A stretch of 64,000 nt of DNA from Paenisporosarcina quisquiliarum_A (GCF_043641925.1 NZ_JBHZRU010000018.1:1-64000); one strand, 5' to 3'. Shown: positions 1 through 9,153, numbered from the stretch's first letter. Notes: generated by a model not told the origin, from the letters alone. Program-made: numbers and translations.

Positions 1-18
1 TTCACTTCTACAAAAAAA

Positions 19-54
19 TAGTAGCACAAACCGTGGCCTTGGTTTGTACTACTA
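19..54 (-). terminator. Terminator-like hairpin, minus orientation
   Basis: The arms 19-32 and 41-54 pair over 13 of 14 positions around an 8-base loop. Read on the minus strand the hairpin is followed by a run of seven T (plus-strand A run at 12-18). No minus-strand gene lies between it and the first gene at 408, so the transcript it would end is not visible here. Confidence 0.5.
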
Positions 55-65
55 ATGTTAGTATG

Positions 66-152
66 TTTCCGCGGGCACAACTTCAGCCGCTTCCTTCGCG
101 ATGCTCAGTCCAGGGTCTTCAGTTCGTGCTGATTCCGCTGGAGTCGCCGCCT
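66..152 (-). repeat. Dispersed GC-rich repeat, copy 1
   Basis: This copy is much richer in G and C than its flanks. Its reverse complement starts with GGCGGCGACTCCAGCGGAAT and ends with GCCCGCGGAAA, and nearly matches the copy at 29850-29980 apart from an internal indel. Related copies are at 42001-42090, 50761-50850 and 58973-59098. I see no open frame of its own. The rest of 153-407 holds no recognisable gene, only the ribosome binding site of the next CDS. Confidence 0.75.
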
Positions 153-407
153 TCATTCCAATCAATATAAATCTCTTAAGACGCTCGACGAAAAGCGAAA
201 AAATCAACCTCCATAATTGTAAAACAATAAGAAATCGAATATTTACAATACTAAACTTAATATTTTGGTTAACATTCTGAGAGTTGCAGCTGCAGCTCTT
301 TTATTTTTTGCAAGAAATTGACACCGACATACAGGGTTATTGGTATAATTTGTAGAATATAACAATAATGTGCCCTAATGGGAGCGGTTTTAGGCTGGGA
401 GGATTAC

Positions 408-1955
408 ATGAATTTTTTATTTAAATGGTTTTTGTATAGTGCCATCTTTGTATTATTTTTAATAGTTGGGTACGTGTTGATTTTTAGTTTGGATGTTGTT
501 GTTAGTGTTGTAGTTTGGTTATTGTTTATCATCTTATGCTTTTTAATTTTTTGCACAGGGATTTTTGGGCTAGTGATGGGGCATTTAAACTTTATTAAAC
601 TTAGGAATCGATTTGAAGTGACTGTATTAATGCTATTATCCATTTTGCTTGGAATTGGTCTATCGGGAGTTTTATTCATTAATGCTGTGCTTGATTATGA
701 AATGAAAGATAAAAATTATACACTCGAGGAAAAGACGAGGTATCTTGCGAGTATGGTTGCACAAGTACCATCTCAAAAAAACATGTTACATGAAAATAAG
801 AATGGAGTTACTTATTATTACGCAAAGGAACAAGAACAATTTATCGGCATAATTGATACTTATATTCAAAAAGAAAAAGAGAGTTTTGATATTATTTTTG
901 GCGATGGGCAATTAGAGCCGATCATGATTGAAATCCATAACGATTCGAAAGTTTTTGAAGCTAATTTTTTATTACCGGAACATGCTGAAGGCCATTACAA
1001 TTTTATTAATAAATCCATTCATGTAATTGCAAATGAGGATTATCTAGAAAGTTTGGTTCTTCATGAATATACACATTATCGAATTCACCAGTTTTCAAAG
1101 AAATATAATTTACAGAGTGATCGGCTTCCCATATGGTTTCAAGAAGGAACAGGAGAATATTTTGGTAATAAAAAAAGTTTTGATATAAATTTAGATTCGT
1201 TAGAAACGGTAGATTTCCATTTGCTTGATTCGAATACGTCTTATCACGAAACAATGGTAGGTCAATTTAATCCATATGAACAAAGTTTTCTAGCTGTAAA
1301 TTCTCTCGTTAATAACCATGGAGTCGAAATTATTCCTGAGTTAATGATGTCTGAAACGATAGATGAGTTTTATCTTAATCTAGAAAATATCACTGGGAAG
1401 AGTTTAGATGAATATCAGGAAACACTCGTTAGTGATTTTTTAGATGAACAAGAAGAAATAAGAAAACAGTTTGCATTAGCGTATGATGCGATTGAAGATA
1501 TGAATTACGGTGAAGCTGAAATTATTTTAACTGCCATTAAAGAAATTGGTAATAAAAATGATATTGATGATGCTGAGTATTTAATGGTCCAAATATACTT
1601 AGAACAAGGTTTGTATGAGGATGTAATTGATTTGGTTGAAGTAAAAATCATGAAGGGGAATTATGGTAGTAAAACCAATGACCTTTTAACACTAACGGAA
1701 AGTTACCTTGTCCTTGGAAATATTGTAAAAGCCTTTGAGACCATTAAAGAAGTCGAGATAGATTTAAATGAGAGAAAAACTATTCATCGCTATAAAGGGG
1801 AAATAGACTCAGCATTAGCTGCTTATGCACAAATAAATTCTAACAATCCAATGCCAGGGTATAAAAAGCTGATTGAAGAAGAGTTAATTACCAATGAATA
1901 TATTGAAAAAGACTTACTCAAACAATTAAATGCTAAATACCCGAATGAATTTTAG
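408..1955 (+). CDS. Membrane-anchored HExxH metallopeptidase-like protein with TPR-like C terminus
   Basis: The protein has 515 residues. The ATG at 408 is chosen because GGGAGG lies 5 bases upstream; an in-frame ATG at 378 lacks such a site. The first roughly 110 residues hold three hydrophobic membrane segments. After them comes an extracytoplasmic domain with the motif LVLHEYTHYRIHQF, a zinc-binding HExxH, followed by WFQEGTGEYF, where the downstream Glu is the usual third ligand of gluzincin (clan MA) peptidases. The C-terminal third is helical and contains TPR-like pairs (EAEIILTAIKEI, EDVIDLVEVKIM). The substrate is unknown. The same layout is common in uncharacterised Bacillales peptidase_MA-like proteins, so protease activity is inferred from the motif. 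Confidence 0.75.
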   Translation: MNFLFKWFLYSAIFVLFLIVGYVLIFSLDVVVSVVVWLLFIILCFLIFCTGIFGLVMGHLNFIKLRNRFEVTVLMLLSILLGIGLSGVLFINAVLDYEMKDKNYTLEEKTRYLASMVAQVPSQKNMLHENKNGVTYYYAKEQEQFIGIIDTYIQKEKESFDIIFGDGQLEPIMIEIHNDSKVFEANFLLPEHAEGHYNFINKSIHVIANEDYLESLVLHEYTHYRIHQFSKKYNLQSDRLPIWFQEGTGEYFGNKKSFDINLDSLETVDFHLLDSNTSYHETMVGQFNPYEQSFLAVNSLVNNHGVEIIPELMMSETIDEFYLNLENITGKSLDEYQETLVSDFLDEQEEIRKQFALAYDAIEDMNYGEAEIILTAIKEIGNKNDIDDAEYLMVQIYLEQGLYEDVIDLVEVKIMKGNYGSKTNDLLTLTESYLVLGNIVKAFETIKEVEIDLNERKTIHRYKGEIDSALAAYAQINSNNPMPGYKKLIEEELITNEYIEKDLLKQLNAKYPNEF

Positions 1956-1979
1956 CCTATTTAAGACGGAGGTTATTAT

Positions 1980-2138
1980 ATGGAAATGCTTATAATGTTT
2001 TTCATTGGTGCATTTGTATTATTTATCATTATTGAAAATGCAGTGAGGTTGGGGATCAATAACTCAGTTATTGGTAAACGATATAGTGAGTTGAAAAGAG
2101 AAGAACCTATAATTTCTCCAGACACCAATCAAGATTGA
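1980..2138 (+). CDS. Small single-span membrane protein
   Basis: This is a 52-residue protein not recognised by name. The ATG at 1980 follows a good site, GACGGAGG, about 6 bases upstream. Residues 3-20 (MLIMFFIGAFVLFIIIEN) form one transmembrane segment, followed by a short polar cytoplasmic-type tail. It starts 24 bases after the metallopeptidase gene stops, so the two are probably co-transcribed. No function can be assigned. Confidence 0.6.
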   Translation: MEMLIMFFIGAFVLFIIIENAVRLGINNSVIGKRYSELKREEPIISPDTNQD

Positions 2139-2231
2139 AAGATTACCTCGCACAAAATTTTCCAAGTATCGAAACCAATGACATATTGTAAACGTATGTA
2201 CTAGTAGGACTCGATCTTATATGGGGGAATT

Positions 2232-2801
2232 ATGTTGAATAACAGAGGGGAACCACGCCATATCTTTATGGTGTTCGCGATATGTTTGGTTGTATTTTCA
2301 CCACTTTTAATTCTTTTTGCACCATTGGTGGTGGGGGAAACAGTGTACTTTGATCGTTCGAATTGGGTCATTTACTTACCGGGAATTAATTTTATTTTAG
2401 TAGGTTTATCACTACTTTCGCTTCTTTTAGGATTGTTAATACTTTGGCTGAAACACATTAAACCAATCACAATTGCGATCGCTCTTTTATTGACAGTCGC
2501 ATCAGGTGTACTATTTTATGGTGCGTCCCTATCTTTTACATCTCTAACGGACGATACCATTACACATCGTTTGCCGTTCGATAAAGAAAAGCAAACGTAT
2601 TCATGGGCAGATGTAAAAAGCGTTCAATACTTTGATAATGAAGACAATTTTGACCTTAAGCCCTACTACGTCATCTATTTTCAAGATAATAAGCAGTTGA
2701 AACTGGTTCAAGGTGGAATTTTAGATGTCAAAACTAAAATTAGGATTGATCAGAAACTACGAAGTCTTAAAACTCCGGTAGAAGTCATTCAGCAAAAGTA
2801 G
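2232..2801 (+). CDS. Membrane protein with C-terminal PH-like soluble domain
   Basis: This is a 189-residue protein of unknown function. Three hydrophobic segments (about residues 10-33, 45-72 and 76-100) are followed by a soluble part from about residue 105. That part has the beta-rich pattern ITHRLPFDKEKQTYSWADVKSV...YYVIYFQDNKQLKL, which resembles bacterial PH-like domains attached to membrane anchors. GGGGGA lies just upstream of the ATG. It is followed after 40 bases by another small membrane protein, so the pair may be one unit ending at the terminator at 3089. The PH-like assignment rests on sequence pattern only. Confidence 0.7.
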   Translation: MLNNRGEPRHIFMVFAICLVVFSPLLILFAPLVVGETVYFDRSNWVIYLPGINFILVGLSLLSLLLGLLILWLKHIKPITIAIALLLTVASGVLFYGASLSFTSLTDDTITHRLPFDKEKQTYSWADVKSVQYFDNEDNFDLKPYYVIYFQDNKQLKLVQGGILDVKTKIRIDQKLRSLKTPVEVIQQK

Positions 2802-2841
2802 TTCATCACAACTTAGACAAACATAAAGAGGGGCAGATTAG

Positions 2842-3066
2842 ATGTCGAATTTAGAAATCCTGAATACAGGAAATTGGCTTGGTGTGCTTACACCAATTCT
2901 CATGATAGCTTGTTTTTATTTTACTCTTACTTTTTTTGAGTCATTACGTAAAGGTGATGAGCGGGTAACCAAGCAAACTAAATTAGTGGCCACTATATGT
3001 ATTGCGTTAGCGTTATTAATACCAGCAATTTATAATCTTTATATGTATATTTTGATGCATCGATAA
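2842..3066 (+). CDS. Small two-span membrane protein
   Basis: The protein has 74 residues and is not recognised. Two hydrophobic stretches (about residues 12-31 and 47-68) are linked by a charged loop (SLRKGDERVTKQTK), giving a hairpin topology. The start is preceded by GAGGGGC. The gene ends 23 bases before a strong bidirectional terminator and is the last plus-strand gene of this group. Confidence 0.65.
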   Translation: MSNLEILNTGNWLGVLTPILMIACFYFTLTFFESLRKGDERVTKQTKLVATICIALALLIPAIYNLYMYILMHR

Positions 3067-3088
3067 AATGAAAATGAATTGAAAAAAG

Positions 3089-3130
3089 CGCACGCACATT
3101 AGAAGAATCTAATGTGCGTGCGTTTCTTTT
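3089..3130. terminator. Bidirectional intrinsic terminator
   Basis: A perfect 15-bp stem (3089-3103 with 3108-3122, four-base loop) is followed by TTTCTTTT on the plus strand, and has six A just before it, giving a T run on the minus strand. It can end the plus-strand small membrane gene and the minus-strand genes 3735-3129, which converge on it. Confidence 0.9.
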
Positions 3131-3296
3131 ATAAACCTTCAGTATTAATGCGATTTTCAGTCGCAATTGTTTCGGTATTTTCATTTTTTTCAGATGAAAT
3201 GTCATTCGAAGATAATTTTAACTTTGAATGTTCGTTCTTTTTTTTACGATTTTCTTTTTCTTCTTCATGTTTCTCGTCTCTTTTAAATAAATTCAT
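3129..3296 (-). CDS. Small, highly charged hypothetical protein
   Basis: This 55-residue protein was found by reading the minus strand. It begins MNLFKRDEKHEEEKENRKKK, ends TENRINTEGL, and is almost wholly Lys, Glu, Asn and Asp with no membrane span. The start is well supported: GAGGTGA precedes the ATG at 3296 by 7 bases. It lies 19 bases downstream of the stop of the minus-strand gene at 3316-3735, so the two form a small operon ending at the terminator at 3089. It is probably a disordered cytoplasmic protein; no function can be given. Confidence 0.6.
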   Translation of the reverse strand: MNLFKRDEKHEEEKENRKKKNEHSKLKLSSNDISSEKNENTETIATENRINTEGL

Positions 3297-3315
3297 CGGT
3301 TTTCACCTCATAGAT

Positions 3316-3735
3316 TTATTGTTGACCGAATGTGTCTCTTGCTGCATTTTCTTGTTTCGCAGGAGAATCGTTATTGTCTGAAGGCAATGACTCTGCCGTT
3401 TCAGGCAATTTTTTCTTTTGTGATTTCGGGAAAGCAGCTTTTGCTTCCTTCTTCTTCTCAGCACCTTGAACGCCTTCATTATAATATTGAACACTTGTCA
3501 TGGCGCCTTCTTCTACCATACGGTTATCATCCGGATCCGTAGGGTCTGAATGACCTGTCTTTGTCATTTGTGAAGGTTTCACGTTTTGATTCGACATATA
3601 TGCGTTTGCTTTGGTTTTTAAGTTATTGAATGCTACCATCGCTTTGTCACGGTTTTCTGGTTTTTGTAAGTAAGCATAAGCACCTGCTGCTAGTGCTGCA
3701 AAAAGTAATGAACCACTATTTCCTTTTTTTCTCAT
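3316..3735 (-). CDS. Small protein with N-terminal hydrophobic segment
   Basis: The protein has 139 residues from ATG 3735, which is preceded by GGAGGG; an in-frame ATG six codons upstream overlaps that site and is rejected. Residues 8-22 (LLFAALAAGAYAYLQ) are a short hydrophobic segment. The remainder is polar and low-complexity, rich in Lys, Asp, Ser and Gln, ending NAARDTFGQQ. This recalls YtxH-like envelope or stress proteins, but the similarity is only architectural. It is co-transcribed with the 55-residue gene downstream. Confidence 0.65.
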   Translation of the reverse strand: MRKKGNSGSLLFAALAAGAYAYLQKPENRDKAMVAFNNLKTKANAYMSNQNVKPSQMTKTGHSDPTDPDDNRMVEEGAMTSVQYYNEGVQGAEKKKEAKAAFPKSQKKKLPETAESLPSDNNDSPAKQENAARDTFGQQ

Positions 3736-3904
3736 AAAAAATCCCTCCAACAATCAAATTTAAGTCATATTCTAGGTATACCCTAATTTTGAATTCACAC
3801 ACCTAAAATTTGGAGACAAACAAATTACATTTTGATGGCAATTATTTCTAAAATCTTTATTCTCCATAAAAATTCATCATATGAAAAGGTAATAACTTAT
3901 AGAA

Positions 3905-3938
3905 CAAAAAAAGCTAGGAAGAATAGAATCTTCCTAGC
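3905..3938 (-). terminator. Intrinsic terminator of the MEDS-domain gene
   Basis: A perfect 10-bp stem (3913-3922 with 3929-3938) is followed on the minus strand by a run of seven T. It lies about 30 bases past the stop at 3971. Confidence 0.8.
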
Positions 3939-3970
3939 GAATTTATATAATATCTTAAGTTATAAAATTA

Positions 3971-4528
3971 TCATTTATCATATAGTGCAGATTCTAATAG
4001 TGTTTCATCTGTCATGACAAAATTATGAACTTGTTCAAGTACAGTATTTAAGACAGGTGATAAATGGTCATTTGAATAGGCACAAACTGAAAGTAGTTTT
4101 GCATTCATTACTACGTCGTCAGCAGTGGATTCAAATTCTTTTAATAAATCTGCATCCGGTTTGGAAGATGCCCATTCCACGTGAGCCCATGTGCGAATCG
4201 AAGAATCAGGATTATTAAAAGTAGATAGGTCTTTTTGAAAATGGTGAAGAATGGTTTGTGTTTGAAAATCGCCTTTAGCTAGGTAATATTCAAAGTTATT
4301 TACTAAGCGAATAGACGACTTTTTTTCCTCACTAATCACTTTTTCAATCAATGCTTGAACTTTAGGGAGATTTCGCATGCTTTCAATAATCAAAACTTGT
4401 TGATTATTATCTAAACCCGTTTTAATAAAATGAGATAGATTATTTAAATAAGCCTCATGGCATTGGAATCGATAAAAAACATGACCTGCTTTCATTTCTT
4501 CTAAATCAATCGTATTAAGTACGTCCAT
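3971..4528 (-). CDS. MEDS (DcmR sensory) domain protein
   Basis: The 185-residue protein starts at ATG 4528 behind GAGGTGA. Its opening, EEMKAGHVFYRFQCHEAYLNNLSHFIKTGLDNNQQVLIIESMRNLPKV, is the pattern of MEDS domains (MEthanogen/methylotroph DcmR Sensory), which have a RecA/KaiC-like fold without an obvious P-loop. Later W-A-H-V-E-W residues also fit. MEDS proteins are usually sensory inputs of regulators; this one has no output domain and no obvious partner gene, since it sits between a terminator and the 3' end of the trp operon. Family is fairly sure; role unknown. Confidence 0.7.
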   Translation of the reverse strand: MDVLNTIDLEEMKAGHVFYRFQCHEAYLNNLSHFIKTGLDNNQQVLIIESMRNLPKVQALIEKVISEEKKSSIRLVNNFEYYLAKGDFQTQTILHHFQKDLSTFNNPDSSIRTWAHVEWASSKPDADLLKEFESTADDVVMNAKLLSVCAYSNDHLSPVLNTVLEQVHNFVMTDETLLESALYDK

Positions 4529-4719
4529 ATTTCACCTCTATGAAATTTTAGGACTCAGTCTTGATTCTATTGATGACTTAGAATAGTCTAAGTGGCCCCA
4601 AATGATTTTTGGATTTAATTTCTATATGTAAGAGTAACATGTCATTTAAAGGTAGTACAGTACATCGGTTTAACCATAATCTGACTATTCTTACGTTTAG
4701 AAGCAATCCTTATTCATTT

Positions 4720-5502
4720 TCATCGGTGTTTTTTTGAAGCTCCAATTAATTCACGGATTAACTTGTGATTACCTGAATGCAGAGCCTCGACGATTCTACT
4801 ACCGACAATTACCCCATCAGCAAGTTGACTCAATTCTTGAACTTGGGAGGGTGTTGAAATTCCGAAACCAGCCATTACAGGAACCATACTATATTTTTTT
4901 AATAAAGCTAAATGTTCCTTTAGATTATCTGCGAATTCATTTTGAAAACCAGTTATACCTGTGACAGTGACTGCATATAGGAATCCTTCAGATGCTTTAG
5001 CAATTTGTTGAATACGGTCAATTGGACTCGTTAAACTAACAAGTTGTATCAATGCAACATTATGTTTCGTTAAGTCTGTTTTTAGAATTTGGCACTCTTC
5101 TAATGGGAGGTCAGGTACAATAACCCCGCTAACTCCAACTGTTTGACAATCCGCAGCAAACTCTGGGATTCCATATTGAAAGATTGGATTTAAATACGTC
5201 ATTAATACAATAGGAATCTGTATTTCATTACGCAACCGACCTACTTCATGTAAAACGTCTTTTAAACTAACGCCATGTGCAAGAGCACGTTTTCCCGCTT
5301 CTTGAATCGTGGGTCCATCTGCGACTGGATCTGAAAAAGGGATGCCTAACTCAACGGCAGTAGCTCCCGCTTCTTGTAATAAAATAAGTTGCTCACCTAA
5401 ACGATCCAGTCCTCCGTCACCAGCCATAATATAAGGAATAAAAGCTCGGTCACCTTTAGTTACACAATCTTCAATCGTTGTTTGCAAGAATTGCTTACTC
5501 AT
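4720..5502 (-). CDS. trpA: Tryptophan synthase alpha subunit
   Basis: TrpA cleaves indole-3-glycerol phosphate to indole and glyceraldehyde 3-phosphate in the alpha2beta2 tryptophan synthase complex. The protein has 260 residues from ATG 5502, chosen because GGGGGTGG lies upstream; the in-frame ATG at 5517 lacks this. The family signature VELGIPFSDPVADGPTIQ contains the catalytic Glu and Asp region, and GFGISTPSQV and ADGVIVGSRIV form the phosphate-binding end. It overlaps trpB by 8 bases and is the last gene of the operon. I found no clear terminator after it. Confidence 0.97.
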   Translation of the reverse strand: MSKQFLQTTIEDCVTKGDRAFIPYIMAGDGGLDRLGEQLILLQEAGATAVELGIPFSDPVADGPTIQEAGKRALAHGVSLKDVLHEVGRLRNEIQIPIVLMTYLNPIFQYGIPEFAADCQTVGVSGVIVPDLPLEECQILKTDLTKHNVALIQLVSLTSPIDRIQQIAKASEGFLYAVTVTGITGFQNEFADNLKEHLALLKKYSMVPVMAGFGISTPSQVQELSQLADGVIVGSRIVEALHSGNHKLIRELIGASKKHR

Positions 5503-6709
5503 GGTTTCCACCCCCAAGTGCGTCGCGAACTGTTACGACGTCTTTGTCACCTCTTCCTGATAAGCAAACGACGATGATTTGATCTGCTTCCATTTGAGTA
5601 GCGAGCTGACTAGCATAGTGAATGGCATGTGCGGTTTCCAATGCTGGAATAATTCCTTCTGTGCGAGCCAGTAATTGCACTCCTTCTAACGCTTCTTTGT
5701 CTGTTACTGACGTATAAGAAACGCGTCCGATTTCTTGTAAAAAACTATGTTCGGGTCCAATTCCAGGGTAATCTAGACCTGCAGAAATGGAATGCGCTTC
5801 TTGAATTTGACCTGCCTCATCCTGCAAGAGATGCATCAGTGCTCCATGCAATACACCAACGGAACCTTTCGTTAATGTTGCCGCATGCTTTGCAGTATCG
5901 AGTCCTTTACCAGCCGCCTCTACACCAAATAACTTCACATCCGTATCCTCAATGAAAGGATAAAACATGCCCATTGCATTACTTCCGCCGCCAATACATG
6001 CGACAATTGCGTCCGGTAAACGACCTTCTTTTTCCGCGATTTGTTTACGAGTCTCATCCCCAATCACACGTTGAAAGTCACGAACCATTTTAGGGAAGGG
6101 GTGAGGACCTAATACAGAACCCATAATGTAGTGGGTATCGCCAACATTTGTGACCCAGTATCGTAAGGCTTCATTCACAGCATCTTTCAATGTGCCGCTT
6201 CCTTGTTTCACGCTAATCACTTTGGCACCAAGTAACTCCATGCGAAACACGTTAAGCTGTTGACGACGAACATCTTCTTCACCCATGAAAACGACACATT
6301 CTAAATCGAGTAGAGCACAAACCGTTGCCGTTGCGACCCCATGTTGACCAGCACCTGTTTCTGCGACGATTTTTTTCTTACCCATTCGAACGGCGAGCAA
6401 TGCCTGACCAATCGTGTTATTGATTTTGTGAGCACCTGTGTGGTTTAGATCTTCTCGTTTCAAGTAAATTTTAGCGCCACCCATTTTTTTCGTTAAACGC
6501 TCTGCATAGTAAAGAGGGTTTTCACGCCCTATATAATCTTTTAAATAATATCGCAGGTCTTTCTGAAACCTTTCATCAATTATCGCTTCATCATAAGCCT
6601 GTTCTAATTCAATAACTGCTTGCATTAAAGTTTCTGGAATAAACCGCCCACCATATTTGCCGAAATGTCCTTTTTCATCTGGTTGATTGTATGTTGTCAA
6701 CATGCTCAT
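5495..6709 (-). CDS. trpB: Tryptophan synthase beta subunit
   Basis: TrpB joins indole with L-serine to make tryptophan using pyridoxal phosphate. The 404-residue protein has the PLP lysine in HTGAHKINN (about residue 95) and the phosphate-binding loop CIGGGSNAMG. The ATG at 6709 overlaps the trpF stop as ATGA, like other junctions in this operon; an in-frame ATG at 6703 is better spaced from GAGGAG and could be the true start. Length is normal for TrpB1-type enzymes that act with TrpA. Confidence 0.97.
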   Translation of the reverse strand: MSMLTTYNQPDEKGHFGKYGGRFIPETLMQAVIELEQAYDEAIIDERFQKDLRYYLKDYIGRENPLYYAERLTKKMGGAKIYLKREDLNHTGAHKINNTIGQALLAVRMGKKKIVAETGAGQHGVATATVCALLDLECVVFMGEEDVRRQQLNVFRMELLGAKVISVKQGSGTLKDAVNEALRYWVTNVGDTHYIMGSVLGPHPFPKMVRDFQRVIGDETRKQIAEKEGRLPDAIVACIGGGSNAMGMFYPFIEDTDVKLFGVEAAGKGLDTAKHAATLTKGSVGVLHGALMHLLQDEAGQIQEAHSISAGLDYPGIGPEHSFLQEIGRVSYTSVTDKEALEGVQLLARTEGIIPALETAHAIHYASQLATQMEADQIIVVCLSGRGDKDVVTVRDALGGGNHE

Positions 6710-7320
6710 CTCTCCTCATCTCTTACTTCGCGAATAAAGGCGTGAATTTTGCTTGCATCTTTCCGCTGATCTGTTTCAACTCCACTTGATACATCCACCA
6801 TATAAGGACGTACCGTTTGTATCGCAACTCGAACATTTTCTGCATTCAGTCCGCCGGCTAAAATCACTTTTTCTTTAAGGGGAATTTCACTATTTAATAG
6901 TCCCCAATCGAAGGTTTTTCCTGAACCGCCTCGAAACTCGATGCTTGGGGTATCAAATAAATACAGGTCCACATCATATGTTAAAGCGTATTGAACATCT
7001 TCTTTTGAAGATATGGAAAAAGCTTTAATGACAGGAACACTAATAGAATTTACATATTCAATTGATTCATCTCCGTGAAGTTGTACATAATCTAGTGGCA
7101 CTTCTTTTGCGTATTTCTCGATGTACTCAATGGTTTCATTCACAAACACACCAACCTTTAACACATCTTGTGGAACTACGGCAGTCATTCTCTGTGCATG
7201 AGAGAGAGTTACTTGACGTCTACTTTTGGCAAATACAAACCCGATTGCATCAGCGCCAGCATCTACAGCTGCTCGAACATGTTCAACTTCCTGAAGACCG
7301 CAAATTTTAACCAAAGTCAT
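6706..7320 (-). CDS. trpF: Phosphoribosylanthranilate isomerase
   Basis: TrpF performs the Amadori rearrangement of phosphoribosylanthranilate to CdRP. The 204-residue single-domain TIM barrel shows the N-terminal signature VKICGLQEVEHVRAAVDAGADAIGFVF with the catalytic Cys, the later catalytic Asp in YLFDTPS, and the C-terminal phosphate site VDVSSGVE. It is a separate protein, not fused to TrpC as in enteric bacteria. It overlaps trpC upstream and trpB downstream by four bases each, implying translational coupling. Confidence 0.96.
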   Translation of the reverse strand: MTLVKICGLQEVEHVRAAVDAGADAIGFVFAKSRRQVTLSHAQRMTAVVPQDVLKVGVFVNETIEYIEKYAKEVPLDYVQLHGDESIEYVNSISVPVIKAFSISSKEDVQYALTYDVDLYLFDTPSIEFRGGSGKTFDWGLLNSEIPLKEKVILAGGLNAENVRVAIQTVRPYMVDVSSGVETDQRKDASKIHAFIREVRDEER

Positions 7321-8108
7321 TGCGCTTCACCAAGCTTTACTTGAAATGAATTTAGGGTATGTTCGACGTCAGTTGATTTCATTAATGTTTCTCCAACTAA
7401 GATTGCACTTGCTCCCGCTTTTGCAACCCTTTTTGCATCTCCCGGAGTTTCAATGCCACTTTCACTAATAAGCACACGTTCTTCATGGAAAGGGAACTTA
7501 GCCGCAATCTTTTCGGTTTCACTTAAATCGACTTTAAAGGTTTTTAAATCTCGGTTATTAACCCCAATGAGTTTGGATGGGATAGCCAAGGCACGCTCTA
7601 ATTCTTCTACATTATGAACCTCGACTAATACTTCTAGTTTTAAAGAAGAAGCATAGTCATGAAGCTTGCTTAACGTTTGTTGACTGAGTGCTGCAACGAT
7701 GAGCAAAATAACGGAGGCACCCGCTTCATAAGCACGATCTATTTGGGACGAATCAATGATAAAATCCTTACATAACACTGGAATGGATACGGTTTGAGCA
7801 ACATCTCTCAAATCCTCAATTGATCCTTTGAAAAAGACTTCATCTGTTAGGACAGAAATAGAAGCTGCTCCAGATTGTTCATATAATCGAGCTTGTCTGA
7901 TAGGGTTTACGTTGGCATTGATAATCCCCTTAGAAGGAGATGCCCGCTTTATTTCTGAAATGACTTGTAACTGTGTCGCGTTTTTTAATGTGTTAAATAA
8001 AGAAGGTTTGGCAGAATGTATCCTTGAGTTTTTAAGCATTGGATTGGAAGCTAATAGTTCTTTCACTTCTTGTCGCTTTATTTCAAGAATTTGCTCTAAA
8101 ATCGTCAT
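7317..8108 (-). CDS. trpC: Indole-3-glycerol phosphate synthase
   Basis: TrpC closes the indole ring of CdRP to give indole-3-glycerol phosphate. It has 263 residues, the usual length. The signature SEIKRASPSKGIIN is near residues 52-65, CKDFIID holds a catalytic Lys, IGVNNRDLKTF is the substrate-binding strand, and LISESGI and ILVGETLM close the barrel. The start overlaps the trpD stop as ATGA. Confidence 0.97.
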   Translation of the reverse strand: MTILEQILEIKRQEVKELLASNPMLKNSRIHSAKPSLFNTLKNATQLQVISEIKRASPSKGIINANVNPIRQARLYEQSGAASISVLTDEVFFKGSIEDLRDVAQTVSIPVLCKDFIIDSSQIDRAYEAGASVILLIVAALSQQTLSKLHDYASSLKLEVLVEVHNVEELERALAIPSKLIGVNNRDLKTFKVDLSETEKIAAKFPFHEERVLISESGIETPGDAKRVAKAGASAILVGETLMKSTDVEHTLNSFQVKLGEAQ

Positions 8109-9136
8109 CGTCTCACCTCGGATAATTGTCGTTTTTTGCTGTAGGCGATTACTTGGTGAAGTGAGTTTTGTGCTCGACCAGAATTCACACTTTCTCGTGC
8201 TTTGTGAATTCCTTCTTGAATCGTGCTAGTGACCCCTGCTGCAAATAATCCAATTCCTGCATTTAGTAAAACCGTATCGAGGTAGGGGGACGGTTCACCT
8301 TGTAAAACGCTCGTTAAAATTCGGACGTTTTCACGTGCATCGCCACCTTGAATGGCTTCAAGAGGAGCGGGGGATAAGCCGACTTCTTCGGGATTTAAGG
8401 TGAAAGGGATTAAATCGCCTTGATCCATTAAAACAAGATGATTTTCACCTGCTAAAGAAGCTTCGTCCATTCCGTTAGGACCTGTTAGGACGACACTCCT
8501 TTTTCTGCCAAGTCGGTGCGATACCGCAGCTAAATCCATTAATCGGGTTTGATCATAAACGCCAATTAACTGTGAAGTCAGCTCAACTGGATTTGTTAAA
8601 GGACCTATTAGATTAAAAATACTGGGCTTACCAATTGACCTTCTTACTTCTTGGATTTGCTTCATATTTGGATGCATGAACGGTGCAAATAAAAAGGCGA
8701 TATTTGTGTGTTCGAGCAACTCAGTGATTTCATCAGGTCGAAAATCGAGTGCGATGTCAAGCTCTTCTAACACGTCAGCGCTACCTGTTGTGCTCGAAAT
8801 TCTTCGATTTCCATGCTTCGCCACCTTTAATCCTGCTCCAGCTAAAATGAAAGAGGCTGTGGTGCTAATATTGAAGGTGTTGGCACCATCTCCACCTGTA
8901 CCACAATTATCAAATACATCTCCAAGTGGGAGTGGCACTTGAATAGCTTTTTCTTTTAACACACTGACTAAGCCTGTGATTTCTTCAATCGTTTCACCTT
9001 TAATAGATAAAGCTTGAATAAATTGGGCAATGTCATCTTTAGAAGCTTCTGCAGACAGTAACTGTTCTGCTACTCCTCTCATCTCAAGTTCATTAAGAGA
9101 AACCCCTTGCTGAACCTTCTCTAGATACGTTCTCAT
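8105..9136 (-). CDS. trpD: Anthranilate phosphoribosyltransferase
   Basis: TrpD transfers phosphoribose from PRPP to anthranilate. The protein has 343 residues and carries the PRPP-binding glycine-rich motif DNCGTGGDGANTFNIST (about residues 77-93), KHGNRRISSTTGSADVLEELD, and NLIGPLTNP. The ATG at 9136 follows AGAGGAG. A 17-base gap separates it from trpG, the only non-overlapping junction in the operon. It is a stand-alone enzyme, not fused to the glutaminase. Confidence 0.96.
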   Translation of the reverse strand: MRTYLEKVQQGVSLNELEMRGVAEQLLSAEASKDDIAQFIQALSIKGETIEEITGLVSVLKEKAIQVPLPLGDVFDNCGTGGDGANTFNISTTASFILAGAGLKVAKHGNRRISSTTGSADVLEELDIALDFRPDEITELLEHTNIAFLFAPFMHPNMKQIQEVRRSIGKPSIFNLIGPLTNPVELTSQLIGVYDQTRLMDLAAVSHRLGRKRSVVLTGPNGMDEASLAGENHLVLMDQGDLIPFTLNPEEVGLSPAPLEAIQGGDARENVRILTSVLQGEPSPYLDTVLLNAGIGLFAAGVTSTIQEGIHKARESVNSGRAQNSLHQVIAYSKKRQLSEVRR

Positions 9137-9153
9137 CTCAATCTCTCCTCTGC

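Noticed and set aside
3112..3381. Plus-strand open frame of 89 codons
   Set aside because: It is antisense to the well-supported 55-codon minus-strand gene and begins inside the terminator.
7828..8229. Plus-strand open frame antisense to trpC/trpD
   Set aside because: Shadow of two well-identified genes.
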